NCBI GenBank assembly: GCA_001464455.1
Contig: LNEI01000016.1
Span: forward strand, 124,001-188,000
From: Acidobacteria bacterium Ga0077534
GTDB lineage: Bacteria; Acidobacteriota; Blastocatellia; Pyrinomonadales; Pyrinomonadaceae
Reading direction: 5' to 3'
DNA: 64,000 nucleotides
The notes beneath the pieces are model-generated. The model saw only the letters and a program-made list of their open reading frames with translations, was not told the origin of the DNA and did not search any database. The position numbers were made by a program, and so were the translations under genes. Below are positions 17,805 to 27,489 of this stretch, piece after piece (the stretch's first letter is position 1; each line of letters begins with the position of its first letter).

Positions 17805-19184
17805 ATGAAAACTCTTGTTAAAAACGGTCGAATTATAACCGCAGTGGACGATTACACGGCAGACATTTTCATAGACGGCGAGACAGTGACGACTATCGGC
17901 AAAACGCTCGATATGGAGGCGGATGTGGTTATCGACGCCGCAGGCAAGCTTGTGATTCCCGGCGGGATCGATCCGCATACGCATATGGAGCTGCCGTTTG
18001 GGGGGACTTCGTCGAGCGATGATTTCTTTACCGGGACGCGGGCGGCGGCGTTTGGGGGGACGACGACGATCATTGATTTCGCGGTGCAGACGAAGGGCGA
18101 ATCGATGACCTCGGGCGTTGACGCATGGCACAAAAAGGCCGAGGGCAAGACGGTGATCGACTACGGGTTTCATCTCATCACGACTGAGTTTGAGGACGGC
18201 GATGAGAAAGAAATGTACAAGCTGATGGACGAGGGTATTACGTCGTTCAAGCTGTTCATGGCGTATCCGGGCGTGTTTTTGGCGGACGACGCGACGATCT
18301 TTCGTGCGATGTCGGCGGCAGGCAAACGCGGCGGGCTGATCTGTATGCATGCGGAGAACGGCATTGTCATCAACGAGATCATCAAACGTTTTCTTGCCGA
18401 CGGGCGAACAGCTCCGAAGTATCACGCTCTGACGAGGCCGACCATCGCTGAGGCCGAGGGGGTTCATCGGGCCATCGCTATTGCGGAAATGGCCGAGTCG
18501 CCGGTTTACATTGTTCACCTCTCTTGCACCGATGCATTGAATCAGGTGCGACAGGCAAGGGATCGCGGAATCTCAGCCTTTGCGGAGACTTGCCCGCAGT
18601 ATTTGTTTCATTCTATCGACGATTACGGCGACGGCTGGGAAGGGGCGAAATACGTAATGACGCCTCCGCTGCGTGAGAAACACAATTGTGCGGAGCTCTG
18701 GAAAGGCCTCAAGATGGACGACCTGCAAGTCATTTCGACCGACCATTGCCCGTTCTGTATGAAAGAGCAAAAGGAACTCGGGCTCGGCGATTTCACCAAG
18801 ATCCCGAACGGAGCTCCCGGCGTAGAAAATCGCCTCGCCCTGATCTACAACGGCGGCGTTGTCGAAAATCGTATTTCGCTCAACCGCTTTGTCGAACTAA
18901 CATCAACTGCCGCAGCGAAAATGTTCGGTATGTTTCCGAAAAAAGGAACTATCGCGGTGGGCTCGGACGCCGACATCGTCATCTTTGATCCGAACGGCGA
19001 AACAACATTCGGCGTCGAAAACGAACACATGAACGTCGATTACTCTTCCTACGAAGGCTGGAATATCAAGGGTAAAGTCGAGACCGTTCTGTCACGCGGT
19101 CGCGTGGTTATTCAGAACGGTGAACACGCCGGAAAACAAGGCGACGGTCAATTCATCAAACGCGGAACCTGTGTTAACTTGTAG
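17805..19184 (+). CDS. hydA: Dihydropyrimidinase / D-hydantoinase
   Basis: A 459-residue cytoplasmic metal-dependent amidohydrolase that opens the ring of 5,6-dihydrouracil or dihydrothymine to N-carbamoyl-beta-amino acids, the second step of reductive pyrimidine catabolism. All expected ligands are visible: HTH in GIDPHTHMELPFGG, the carbamylated Lys in SFKLFMAYPG, His in MHAENG, His in YIVHLSC and Asp in STDHCPF. Length is normal for the family. Dihydropyrimidinase and hydantoinase cannot be separated by motifs alone, but PreT/PreA, beta-ureidopropionase and an aminotransferase nearby favour dihydropyrimidinase. ATG 17805 follows the lipoprotein stop by 9 nt. Confidence 0.93.
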   Translation: MKTLVKNGRIITAVDDYTADIFIDGETVTTIGKTLDMEADVVIDAAGKLVIPGGIDPHTHMELPFGGTSSSDDFFTGTRAAAFGGTTTIIDFAVQTKGESMTSGVDAWHKKAEGKTVIDYGFHLITTEFEDGDEKEMYKLMDEGITSFKLFMAYPGVFLADDATIFRAMSAAGKRGGLICMHAENGIVINEIIKRFLADGRTAPKYHALTRPTIAEAEGVHRAIAIAEMAESPVYIVHLSCTDALNQVRQARDRGISAFAETCPQYLFHSIDDYGDGWEGAKYVMTPPLREKHNCAELWKGLKMDDLQVISTDHCPFCMKEQKELGLGDFTKIPNGAPGVENRLALIYNGGVVENRISLNRFVELTSTAAAKMFGMFPKKGTIAVGSDADIVIFDPNGETTFGVENEHMNVDYSSYEGWNIKGKVETVLSRGRVVIQNGEHAGKQGDGQFIKRGTCVNL

Positions 19185-19205
19185 CAACTGAGGCGACTAG
19201 AAAAC

Positions 19206-21887
19206 ATGGGCGAAGGAATAGAGATCGGCTCTTCGATCGGGCACTATCGGATTGTTTCCAAGATCGGAGCGGGTGGAATGGGCGAGGTTTACCTTGCCCA
19301 CGACGCACGCCTCGATCGTAATGTGGCTGTCAAAATGCTGCCGGCGGATTTCGCAAACGACGAGGACCGTCTGCGCCGGTTCGAGCAGGAAGCTAAGGCA
19401 ACGTCCGCGCTAAATCACCCAAACATTCTGACCGTTTACGACATCGGCGAACACGACGGCTCGCCGTTCATCGTCGCCGAACTGCTTGATGGAATGGAAC
19501 TGCGCGAGCGTCTAGACGAGGGATCTATCCCGCTCAGAAAAGTCACAGACTACGCCCAGCAGATCGTCAGCGGATTATCAGCGGCGCATGAGAAAGGGAT
19601 CGTTCACCGCGATCTGAAGCCGGAGAATCTCTTCATCACAAAAGACGACCGCGTTAAGATACTCGATTTTGGCCTCGCGAAGCTGTCAGAACCGGGAGCG
19701 ACAGCGACTGGATCAGAGGATCACACTCGAAAAGCCCTCACTAACCCCGGCGTCGTGATGGGTACGGTCGGATATATGTCGCCCGAGCAGGTTCGGGGGC
19801 AGATGACCGATCATCGTTCGGATATTTTCTCGTTTGGTTTGATCCTTTACGAAATGATCACGGGCAGGCGGGCGTTTCAGGAGGAATCGCTGGCTGAGAC
19901 GATGTCGGCGATCGTCAAGGAAGAGCCGCCGGAGATGACCGAGTCGAACCCGAACATCAGCCCGTCACTTGAGCGGATCGTGCGGCGTTGTCTGGAAAAG
20001 AAACCCGAGCGTCGGTTTCACTCGGCACATGATCTTGGGTTCGCATTGGAGTCGCTGTCTGCACCGACGAGTTCGTCGGGCGCCAATATGACGACGACGG
20101 TCAGTGCGATCGGTCTTGAAACTGAGCGTTCGACTTGGAGCTCCCGCATTCCATGGATGGTTGCGGCTGCTGCGGTTTTGATAGCATTGGTGATCCCCAC
20201 TGTGATGTATATTCGGCGGCCGTCGCCGGATGAGCGGCCGGTGAGCTTCATTGTAGCTCCGCCGGCATCCTCAGCTAATTTGGGCAGCCCGGTTATTTCC
20301 CCCGATGGACGTACGCTCGCCTTTGCAGCGATCGTTGACGGCAAGTCGAATATTTACGTTCGGGAACTCGGGTCGTTGACAGAACAAAGCCTTAACGGTA
20401 CCGAAGATGCTTCTTCTTCGATGTTTTGGGCGCCGGACAGCCGAACCATTGCGTTTTTTGCGAATGGCAAACTAAAAAAGGTCGACATAGCCGGCGGGCC
20501 TGCACAAGTGATCTGCAATGCTCCGGACGCAGTGGCCGGGACCTGGAACCGCGACGGTGTGATATTGGTCGGCTCGTCCAACCGCGGCATTCGACGGGTA
20601 TCGGCGGCGGGCGGCGAGTTGACCGAACTGCTTCCGCTTGATGAGTCGCGCAAAGAAATTCGACACATGTTTCCCCGCTTCCTCCCGGATGGTCGTCACT
20701 TTCTCTATAGGAGCAACAGTAGCAGCCCGAGCGATCCACCAGAGATATTTGTCGCTTCGATCGACGGGAAAGAGCGAAAGCCGCTATTCAAGAATTACTC
20801 TGACTTTTACTACGCTGCTCCGGGATATTTGTTGTTTTCCCGCGATACGACGGTAATGGCACAGCCGTTTGACGCCTCCAGGCTGGAGCTCACCGGAGAT
20901 CCCGTGCCGGTCCTGGAGAACGTGAATTTCACTACGTTCGCTGGCCGCTCGTTCTTTTCGGTATCCGAAAACGGGACCATTGTGTGCCTGAGTGGGAGTA
21001 GTAGCGGGAATCGCCAATTAACGTGGTATGACCGGGAGGGAAAGGAGATCTCGAAGGTTGGCCAACCGGGGAATTACATGGACTTAGTTCTCTCACCTGA
21101 CGGTAAACAAGCTGCTGCCTCACGAATTGTTGACGGTAACGCGGATATTTGGGTTATCGACCTCGAGCGGGGGCTGCCGACACGATTTACCTTTAATGCG
21201 GCAGCGGATGATGACCCGGCATGGTCAGCCGATGGCGGCAGCATTCTTTTTACTTCGAACAGGGACAATGACATACGAAAGCTCTATCGAAAGCTGGCGA
21301 GCGGTGCGGGAAATGAGGAGCTGATAAGCGACACCGTTAGGGTCCATAACACTGGGATCGATTGGTCGCCCGACGGCAAAAATATCCTGTTTGCGAGCCG
21401 TGGCGAGAAGACGGGCTTTGATATCTGGGTATTGCCTCTCGGCGGAGATGCAAAACCCTATCCTTTGCTGCAGTCCGAGTTTACTGAAGAACACGTGCGT
21501 TTTTCGCCGGACGGGCGTTTCTTTGCCTACAAGTCGAACGAGAGCGGACAAGAAGAGGTTTACGTTCAGAACTTCCCGCCCGCAGGGGGGAAATGGCAGG
21601 TTTCGACAGGCGGCGGTTCTCAGCCTCACTGGCGGCGGGATGGTCAGGAACTCTATTATGTCGCCCCTGATAGAAAACTTATGGTCGTCAGCGTAAAGCC
21701 CGGCGAAAGTTTTCAAAATGGAACGCCAGCCGTTTTGTTTCAGACCGAGGTATCCAGCTTTGCTAATTCCAATCGTTATGCCGTTACGGCAGACGGGCAA
21801 CGGTTTCTCGTCAACTCACCCGTCGATGCAAACACACTGAATCCGTACACCGTGATCCTTAACTGGACCTCGACGCTGAAGAAATAA
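19206..21887 (+). CDS. Ser/Thr protein kinase with PD40/TolB-like beta-propeller
   Basis: An 893-residue membrane kinase. The cytoplasmic kinase domain (about residues 12-275) has [13 protein letters not shown], Lys in [23 protein letters not shown] and YMSPEQV. A transmembrane helix ([20 protein letters not shown], about 315-335) leads to a C-terminal propeller of PD40/WD40-like blades ([35 protein letters not shown]). This is the usual architecture of acidobacterial PEGKs, where the propeller may sense an extracytoplasmic ligand. The activation loop carries [10 protein letters not shown], encoded by a repeat (19685-19718) found almost identical in a non-homologous gene at 37470. The next reading frame is a truncated kinase. 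Confidence 0.9.
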   Translation: MGEGIEIGSSIGHYRIVSKIGAGGMGEVYLAHDARLDRNVAVKMLPADFANDEDRLRRFEQEAKATSALNHPNILTVYDIGEHDGSPFIVAELLDGMELRERLDEGSIPLRKVTDYAQQIVSGLSAAHEKGIVHRDLKPENLFITKDDRVKILDFGLAKLSEPGATATGSEDHTRKALTNPGVVMGTVGYMSPEQVRGQMTDHRSDIFSFGLILYEMITGRRAFQEESLAETMSAIVKEEPPEMTESNPNISPSLERIVRRCLEKKPERRFHSAHDLGFALESLSAPTSSSGANMTTTVSAIGLETERSTWSSRIPWMVAAAAVLIALVIPTVMYIRRPSPDERPVSFIVAPPASSANLGSPVISPDGRTLAFAAIVDGKSNIYVRELGSLTEQSLNGTEDASSSMFWAPDSRTIAFFANGKLKKVDIAGGPAQVICNAPDAVAGTWNRDGVILVGSSNRGIRRVSAAGGELTELLPLDESRKEIRHMFPRFLPDGRHFLYRSNSSSPSDPPEIFVASIDGKERKPLFKNYSDFYYAAPGYLLFSRDTTVMAQPFDASRLELTGDPVPVLENVNFTTFAGRSFFSVSENGTIVCLSGSSSGNRQLTWYDREGKEISKVGQPGNYMDLVLSPDGKQAAASRIVDGNADIWVIDLERGLPTRFTFNAAADDDPAWSADGGSILFTSNRDNDIRKLYRKLASGAGNEELISDTVRVHNTGIDWSPDGKNILFASRGEKTGFDIWVLPLGGDAKPYPLLQSEFTEEHVRFSPDGRFFAYKSNESGQEEVYVQNFPPAGGKWQVSTGGGSQPHWRRDGQELYYVAPDRKLMVVSVKPGESFQNGTPAVLFQTEVSSFANSNRYAVTADGQRFLVNSPVDANTLNPYTVILNWTSTLKK
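19685..19718 (+). repeat. In-frame repeat element in kinase activation loop
   Basis: GTCAGAACCGGGAGCGA then cAGCGACTGGat: 27 of 29 nt identical to 37470-37498 in a TPR gene of unrelated fold, and read in the same frame (S-E-P-G-A-x-A-T-G). It lies between the DFG and the YMSPE motifs. It belongs to the coding repeat family described in the findings. Confidence 0.75.
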
Positions 21888-21889
21888 CT

Positions 21890-22120
21890 ATGACCTTGCC
21901 AACAGGAACAAAGCTCGGAAGATACGAGGTCCGCTCGCTCATCGGCGTCGGCGGAATGGGTGAGGTCTATCGGGCCAGCGACCCAAAGATCGGGCGTGAC
22001 GTTTCGATCAAAGTCCTGCCGGCCGATATCTCGGCGGACAAGGAACGCGTCGCCCGTTTTGAGCAGGAAGCTCAGGCCGCCGGTGCTTTGAATCATCCGA
22101 ATAGCGCAGTGAGTGTGTGA
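21890..22120 (+). pseudogene. Truncated Ser/Thr kinase (N-lobe only)
   Basis: 76 codons encode the start of a PEGK: GRYEVRSLIGVGGMGEVYRA, the Lys in VSIKVLPA, and FEQEAQAAGALNHPN. The frame then stops (NSAVSV*), exactly where the N-lobe would continue into the hinge. Catalytic loop, DFG and all downstream domains are missing, and no continuation is visible in other frames before 22163. It starts 2 nt after the intact kinase's stop and is probably the remnant of a second kinase whose body was deleted. A small expressed N-lobe protein is possible but less likely. Confidence 0.7.
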
Positions 22121-22162
22121 AGATCTGATCTGATTGCTGAGACTAGTTTAGTAATTTTCGTC

Positions 22163-22768
22163 TTGAAAAAGTTCATCTCAAATTTCAGCTGGTATTCGAT
22201 ATTGGGCATTTTTGTAGTGCCGTTTTCGATAGTTTCACATGAGCTAGGGCATTACCTTGCCTACGTTGGCTTTGGGGTCGAGGGAGTCATTTTGCGTTCG
22301 GCCTCGGTTGCGGCAGATAAATCGGTATTGAGCTCCGGCCAGATCGCTTTCGCAACTGCTATCGGGCCGCTGATCACATACGTTACGATCTTGTCAGCAG
22401 GTGTTTTACTCAGATATCGATATTTGGCATTTTTGATCTTGCTGGGACTGGCAGCACCGCTCGGCCGTATTGTGAATTTTGTTTATATTTTTTTGCGAGC
22501 CGCCGGTTATCAGCCAAATCCTAATTTTGACGAATTTAACTTTGCCCGGGCCGTCGGATTTGACCCGCTCTTGGTCGCGATCCCCACGGGGATTGCCGTC
22601 ATCGCGACTTTAATATATTTTAGCCGTGAGGCGTGGAAGCAAGGTGGGTTTAAGGAGTTCGCGGCCGCTAGTATAGGTTGTGGCTGTTGGGCTTGCTGTC
22701 TGGTTTTTTATCGGGCCGCTTTTGTTGCCGTGATCGTGGCCAGAAAATTGGCAGTGATCTCAGGCTAA
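22163..22768 (+). CDS. Membrane metalloprotease-like protein (M50-type HExxH)
   Basis: A 201-residue polytopic membrane protein with about five hydrophobic segments. The first span carries SHELGHYLAY, the zinc-binding HExxH typical of intramembrane M50-like peptidases. Later regions include GQIAFATAIGPLITYVTILS, similar in character to the conserved GP/G-rich segment of that family. The classical C-terminal NxxPxxxxDG ligand motif is not found, so activity is uncertain. No ATG fits; translation seems to begin at TTG 22163 (MKKFISNFS). It lies between a truncated kinase and a DinB gene and appears AT-richer than its neighbours. Confidence 0.65.
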   Translation: MKKFISNFSWYSILGIFVVPFSIVSHELGHYLAYVGFGVEGVILRSASVAADKSVLSSGQIAFATAIGPLITYVTILSAGVLLRYRYLAFLILLGLAAPLGRIVNFVYIFLRAAGYQPNPNFDEFNFARAVGFDPLLVAIPTGIAVIATLIYFSREAWKQGGFKEFAAASIGCGCWACCLVFYRAAFVAVIVARKLAVISG

Positions 22769-22779
22769 AGGAGTAATTT

Positions 22780-23406
22780 ATGAAATATTCAGTTATCAGT
22801 TGCATCGTATTTTTTCTGTTGTCTTTGGCGGTCAGTGTCGAGAATGCGGCGGCAAAACCCGTCACTAAGGAAGAGCGCAAGGCTGGGGTCAAATACTTGA
22901 AGCACACCCAAAAACTTTTCCTCGATTCGGTCAAAGGGCTAAGTGAGGAGCAGTTGAAATGGAAGGCGGCTCCGGACAAATGGTCTGTGTTTGAGGTTTC
23001 AGAACACATTGCGCTGGCCGAGTCGTTTATCTTTGATCTGATCGCAGGTCAGATAATGAAAGCGCCGGCGAATTCAGGCAAAACATCGGATATCACTATG
23101 GAGCAGATCATGACAATGGTTCCGGACCGAACCAACAAATTTCAGGCTCCCGAGCCGATCCGCCCTGATAAGGCGCCTTGGATGTCGATGACTGATGCTA
23201 TGGCTGAGTTCAAACAGAGGCGTGCGACGACGATCAGTTTCATGGAAAAAGGCAACGACGACATGCGTGAGCGGTTTTTCATGAACCCGGCATTTCAGAA
23301 AGAGATCGACGCTTATCTTTGGATCGCCTTTCTTTCGGCGCATACCGAACGGCACGTTAAGCAGATACTCGAAGTAAAAGCGAATCCCGGATTTCCGAAA
23401 AAATAG
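22780..23406 (+). CDS. DinB-family protein with signal peptide
   Basis: A 208-residue protein of the DinB/YfiT four-helix family. DKWSVFEVSEHIALAE provides the first metal His, and HTERHVKQI near the C-terminus the other two (HxxxH), so a metal site is probably intact. Unusually for a mostly cytosolic family, it starts with a hydrophobic export-like segment (MKYSVISCIVFFLLSLAVSVENAAA). DinB proteins include thiol-dependent S-transferases, but the substrate is unknown. A good Shine-Dalgarno (AAAGGAG) precedes ATG 22780. Confidence 0.82.
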   Translation: MKYSVISCIVFFLLSLAVSVENAAAKPVTKEERKAGVKYLKHTQKLFLDSVKGLSEEQLKWKAAPDKWSVFEVSEHIALAESFIFDLIAGQIMKAPANSGKTSDITMEQIMTMVPDRTNKFQAPEPIRPDKAPWMSMTDAMAEFKQRRATTISFMEKGNDDMRERFFMNPAFQKEIDAYLWIAFLSAHTERHVKQILEVKANPGFPKK

Positions 23407-23502
23407 CTTTACGACAACCCAAAATAGGCGCTTCCACGCGTTAAATGTTAAAGTGCTGAAAGTCATAATCTGATCATTCGCAAAAATCAGGAGGAACTTT
23501 TC

Positions 23503-26202
23503 ATGCAGCTTCGACGTGGATGTACGCTCTTTGTCCGCCAACTCTTTTGTCTGGGTGTTTTGGCGACATTATTTGTGTCCGGCATTCCGGCACAAGACAA
23601 GAGCGCGAAGCCGGAAACGGACAATAGGATCCAAAAGGCAAATTATGAGCTGGCCTCGCGGTGGACGTCCGCGAAGGTTGGCAAAATGCTTTTTGACACA
23701 GCGGTCACGCCGCGTTGGCTCGAGACGGGTGATAAATTTTGGTACAGCTACGAGACCAACTCAGGGAAGCGGTTTGTTTTGGTCGATCCGGTAAGGAAGA
23801 CCAAGACGCCGGTGTTCGATGCCGCAAAAATGGCCGCGTTATTGACCACGTTGACCCGCATCCCGTATGACTCGCTTCACCTGCCGATCACTACGATCCA
23901 CTTTATAAAGAACGACACAGCGATAAGACTTGACGTTTCGGTTCCACGCGATGCCGTCATACCGGGGCTGAAGGCGGAAACGCCTCCAGCAAGAACGGCG
24001 GCCGGAGCTGGTGCGGGCCAGACCGGCGAACAGGCTGCCGGGGCGACACCTGCGGGCGGCCGAAACAGGACGATCTATTTTGAATACGATCTGGCAAGCG
24101 CACAGTTAAAGCTTTTGCCAGATTACACACCTCCGCAAAAGGCACGATGGGCTTCGGTCTCGCCAGACGAAAAGACGATCATATTCGCACGCGGCCAGAA
24201 TCTCTTCATGATGGACGCGGAAAATTACGCCAAGGCGCTCAAGAAAGACGACGATCCCAGCATCGTCGAAACTCAGCTTACGACGGAAGGCGAAGAGTTC
24301 TATGGCTACGCCCGACGCCTGACCGAGGCTGAAAAAGGCCCATATCGATTTAGCGAAAAAAACAAAACACCCCGCGTGCCGTCGATCCGCGTGATCTGGT
24401 CAAAAGATTCGAAAAAGATCTCGCTCGTTAAGGTTGACCAGCGAAAGGTTGCCGATCTATGGGTAATAAATTCGCTCGCTAATCCGCGTCCTAAGCTCGA
24501 AACCTATCGCTACGGCATGCCGGGCGAGGCAAATCAGCCTCAGTCTGAGATCGAGGTTTTTGATCTGGCAACGAAGGCACGGGTTAAGGTGAAGAGCGAC
24601 CAGTTTAAGGACCAGACGGTGTCGATCTATACAGCTCCGATCACGAATATCGAACGCGAACGAGCCCGAGCTGTTCAGATCGATCGATCGGGCGATCAAC
24701 AGGACCAACAGCAGCAACAGCAGGGCGGCGGGCCACAGGCCGCAGGCATCGAGCCTAAATGGCTCAGCGACACGGGCGATAAGCTTTACTTCAACCGGAC
24801 CAGTCGGGACATGCACCGCGTGGACGTCTGCGTCGCTGACACGACAACCGGCGAGGTCAAGGTGCTGATCGAGGAGCGTCTGAACACGTATATTGAATTC
24901 AAACCGCTTGTGCTGATCAACAACGGCCAGGAGCTGGTTCACTGGTCGGAGCGAGATGGCTGGGGCCATTACTATTTGTTCGATGGCAACGGAAGGCTCA
25001 AGAATCAGATAACTTCGGGCGAGTTTTACGCGGATGCAGTCGAAAGCATTGATGAAAAGACACGCACACTTTACCTGACGGCGAATGGCCGAGAAGCCGG
25101 CGAGGACCCATATTACGAACATGCCTACCGCGTCGGCCTCGATGGCAGCGGGATGAAACTGCTTGATCCGGGCGACGCTTCGCACACCGTGTCGATGTCA
25201 GATTCGGGCAAGTACTTTGTCAACAATTCGTCGCGGGTGAATACTGCTCCGGAAGCGGTGCTTTACGACAATTTGGGTACCAGATTGATGTCGCTCGAAA
25301 CAACGGATCTGTCCGCTATGATGGAATCCGGTTACAAGTTCCCCGAGCCGTTCAAGGTTAAGGCTGACGACGGTATGACCGACCTTTTCGGCGTAATGTA
25401 CAAGCCGTTTGACTTCGACCCGAACAAGAAATATCCGATCATCGCGTTCGTTTATCCCGGACCGCAAACCGAGAGCGTAACTAAAACATTTACGCCCCGA
25501 AACGACCGCATGACGCTCGCCCAGCTCGGTTTTATCGTCATCGAAGTTGGTAATCGCGGCGGCCATCCGCAGCGGTCGAAGTGGTATCACAATTACGGTT
25601 ACGGAAATCTTCGCGATTATGGACTTGCGGATAAAAAGGTCGCGATCGAGCAGCTCGCTCGCCGAATGCCGTTCATTGACATTGATAAGGTTGGTATCTA
25701 CGGGCATTCGGGTGGTGGATTTATGTCCACCGCAGCGATGCTTGTCTATCCTGACTTTTTCAAGGTGGCTGTCTCGTCGGCGGGCAATCACGAGAACAAT
25801 ATCTACAACCGTGCGTGGAGCGAGAAACACGACGGCGTCAAAGAGGTCACGGACAAGGACGGCAATATCAAGTTCGAGTACGACATCGATAAAAACTCCG
25901 ACCTTGCCAAGAATCTAAAGGGCCGACTGCTGCTTGCGACCGGGGATATGGACGACAACGTGCATCCCGCGAACACGCTGCGAATGGCCGACGCGCTGAT
26001 CAGAGCGAACAAGCGCTTCGATACGATCATATTTCCGGGAAAGCGCCACGGCTTCGGCGATGCGAATAACTACTTTTTCTGGATCCGGGCCGATTATTTT
26101 GCCAAACACCTGATCGGCGACTACTCGTCGAGCGTCGACATGGTCGAGTTGAATAGGGAAAGGGAGCAGTCCGGCGATAAGGGCACCGCTCGCAGGCCGT
26201 AA
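23503..26202 (+). CDS. S9 family serine peptidase (dipeptidyl peptidase IV-like)
   Basis: An 899-residue exported peptidase with a signal-like segment ending GIPAQ. It has an N-terminal beta-propeller (DPPIV_N-like) to about residue 610 and a C-terminal alpha/beta hydrolase domain. The catalytic triad is visible: Ser in GHSGGGFMS (about 736), Asp in ATGDMDDNVHP (about 815) and His in KRHGFGD (about 848). Members cleave dipeptides or small peptides in the periplasm or outside the cell, consistent with a proteolytic heterotroph. The propeller contains Gly/Ala-rich and Gln-rich insertions. A strong Shine-Dalgarno (AGGAGGAA) precedes the ATG. Confidence 0.92.
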   Translation: MQLRRGCTLFVRQLFCLGVLATLFVSGIPAQDKSAKPETDNRIQKANYELASRWTSAKVGKMLFDTAVTPRWLETGDKFWYSYETNSGKRFVLVDPVRKTKTPVFDAAKMAALLTTLTRIPYDSLHLPITTIHFIKNDTAIRLDVSVPRDAVIPGLKAETPPARTAAGAGAGQTGEQAAGATPAGGRNRTIYFEYDLASAQLKLLPDYTPPQKARWASVSPDEKTIIFARGQNLFMMDAENYAKALKKDDDPSIVETQLTTEGEEFYGYARRLTEAEKGPYRFSEKNKTPRVPSIRVIWSKDSKKISLVKVDQRKVADLWVINSLANPRPKLETYRYGMPGEANQPQSEIEVFDLATKARVKVKSDQFKDQTVSIYTAPITNIERERARAVQIDRSGDQQDQQQQQQGGGPQAAGIEPKWLSDTGDKLYFNRTSRDMHRVDVCVADTTTGEVKVLIEERLNTYIEFKPLVLINNGQELVHWSERDGWGHYYLFDGNGRLKNQITSGEFYADAVESIDEKTRTLYLTANGREAGEDPYYEHAYRVGLDGSGMKLLDPGDASHTVSMSDSGKYFVNNSSRVNTAPEAVLYDNLGTRLMSLETTDLSAMMESGYKFPEPFKVKADDGMTDLFGVMYKPFDFDPNKKYPIIAFVYPGPQTESVTKTFTPRNDRMTLAQLGFIVIEVGNRGGHPQRSKWYHNYGYGNLRDYGLADKKVAIEQLARRMPFIDIDKVGIYGHSGGGFMSTAAMLVYPDFFKVAVSSAGNHENNIYNRAWSEKHDGVKEVTDKDGNIKFEYDIDKNSDLAKNLKGRLLLATGDMDDNVHPANTLRMADALIRANKRFDTIIFPGKRHGFGDANNYFFWIRADYFAKHLIGDYSSSVDMVELNREREQSGDKGTARRP

Positions 26203-26207
26203 ACTCG

Positions 26208-26630
26208 ATGGAGAATGAATCGATCAAATCCGTTTGGTTGTCGCCGCTGGTTCTCGACCAGGGCTTCAGTGTCCAATTTCGCGACGACCACGTCCATATT
26301 CAGCTTGGCAAGGATTTCAAAGTAGATCAGGAACGTCGCGCTGCATTGTGGAACGTTATCCGCGAAGCGTGTGAAAAGCATGGTTCGCGGCGGGTGCTGG
26401 TTGAGGGCTTTCTGCCTTCGGGTGAGCGTGAGACTTCGGACGTAATAGATGCGGGTAAGAAGACCGCCGCTGTTCCAAAACTCTGGCTCGCATTCGCCAT
26501 TCCCGATTTTCAACCGACTGCACAAACCGAACTATACGAGGTCATCGCAGCGTCGCAAGGCGTGCGGGTCAAGTTTTTCACGAGCAACGAGCGGGCTTTG
26601 AGTTGGCTGAGAAATAATACGGAGGCGTAA
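26208..26630 (+). CDS. STAS/SpoIIAA-like domain protein
   Basis: A 140-residue cytoplasmic protein whose pattern (RRVLVEGFLPSGE, then LWLAFAIPDFQPTAQTELYE, then GVRVKFFTSNERALSWLRNN) resembles SpoIIAA-like/STAS-fold proteins annotated in environmental bacteria. Such domains often act in signalling or lipid binding. No phosphorylatable Ser can be assigned. It begins 5 nt after the S9 peptidase stop and is followed by the GNAT gene after 15 nt, so it is probably co-transcribed. Confidence 0.6.
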   Translation: MENESIKSVWLSPLVLDQGFSVQFRDDHVHIQLGKDFKVDQERRAALWNVIREACEKHGSRRVLVEGFLPSGERETSDVIDAGKKTAAVPKLWLAFAIPDFQPTAQTELYEVIAASQGVRVKFFTSNERALSWLRNNTEA

Positions 26631-26645
26631 GCAGACGTTGACTAG

Positions 26646-27458
26646 ATGATCTTCTCGGATCAAACACTGTCCCAGAAACTCGAACGAACCGAAGCACGTG
26701 TTAACGCGGATTTTGTCGAAACACGTGCAAGGCTCGATCCGGCTTGCGGGGCTGCCTGGATAGAGGTCGGCGGAGCGTACGCGATGTTTGACGGTGTCGA
26801 ATCACCGCTGACTCAGACGTTTGGGTTGGGGTTGTTTGACGAAACGACGCCGGAGCATCTCGATGAGATCGAGGCGTTTTTTCGTAAACGCGAAGCTCCG
26901 ATCTTCCACGAGGTCAGCCCGATGGCCGATCCATCATTGATGGGTTTGCTGAGCGAGCGCGGTTATCGCCCCATCGAACTGACGAGCGTTATGTATCGCG
27001 AGCTCGAGACTTCCATCCAGAAACGTGACCGAATGCCGGGCTTAACAACACGTGTAATTGACGCGGAAGAAGTTGAGCTGTGGGCGAGAACATCTGCCGA
27101 CGCGTGGACAGCCGAGCATAAAGAGCTTGGCGAATTTATGTTCAACTTCGGTTCGGTCAGCGCCTCTTGTAGCGGTTCGTACCCCTACATTGCCGAACTC
27201 CATGGCCAGGCGATCGCGACGGGAATGCTGTTCATTTACGACAGGATATCAATGTTAGCCGGAGCGAGCACGATCGTTAGTGGCCGCAATCGCGGTGCAC
27301 AGACCGCGCTTCTTGAAGACCGCCTCGAACTCGCCGCCGCACGGGGATGTGATCTCGCTATAATGGGTGCCGCTCCCGGCAGCCAATCACAGAAGAACGC
27401 CCAGAAAAACGGCTTCCACATCGCATATACCCGCACTAAATGGCAATTAATAGGTTAG
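26646..27458 (+). CDS. GNAT family N-acetyltransferase
   Basis: A 270-residue protein. The acetyl-CoA pyrophosphate loop appears as GRNRGAQTALLEDRLELAAA (about residues 217-236), followed by the usual GNAT ending in which an Asn/Gly-rich turn (QKNAQKNGFHIAY) closes the fold. The N-terminal half (TQTFGLGLFDETTPEHLDEI, FHEVSPMADPSLMGLL) probably forms a degenerate first GNAT domain or substrate-binding part. The substrate is unknown. Its stop codon overlaps the TAGAAT -10-like box that probably serves the first TPR-family gene. Confidence 0.78.
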   Translation: MIFSDQTLSQKLERTEARVNADFVETRARLDPACGAAWIEVGGAYAMFDGVESPLTQTFGLGLFDETTPEHLDEIEAFFRKREAPIFHEVSPMADPSLMGLLSERGYRPIELTSVMYRELETSIQKRDRMPGLTTRVIDAEEVELWARTSADAWTAEHKELGEFMFNFGSVSASCSGSYPYIAELHGQAIATGMLFIYDRISMLAGASTIVSGRNRGAQTALLEDRLELAAARGCDLAIMGAAPGSQSQKNAQKNGFHIAYTRTKWQLIG

Positions 27459-27461
27459 AAT
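27456..27461 (+). promoter_or_regulatory. -10-like box for the TPR gene array
   Basis: TAGAAT overlaps the GNAT stop codon. A start about 7 nt downstream would leave a leader of roughly 22 nt before ATG 27490, including the small hairpin GTACG-AAAATC-CGTAC. Confidence 0.35.
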
Positions 27462-27489
27462 AGAGTACGAAAATCCGTACCTACAACCT

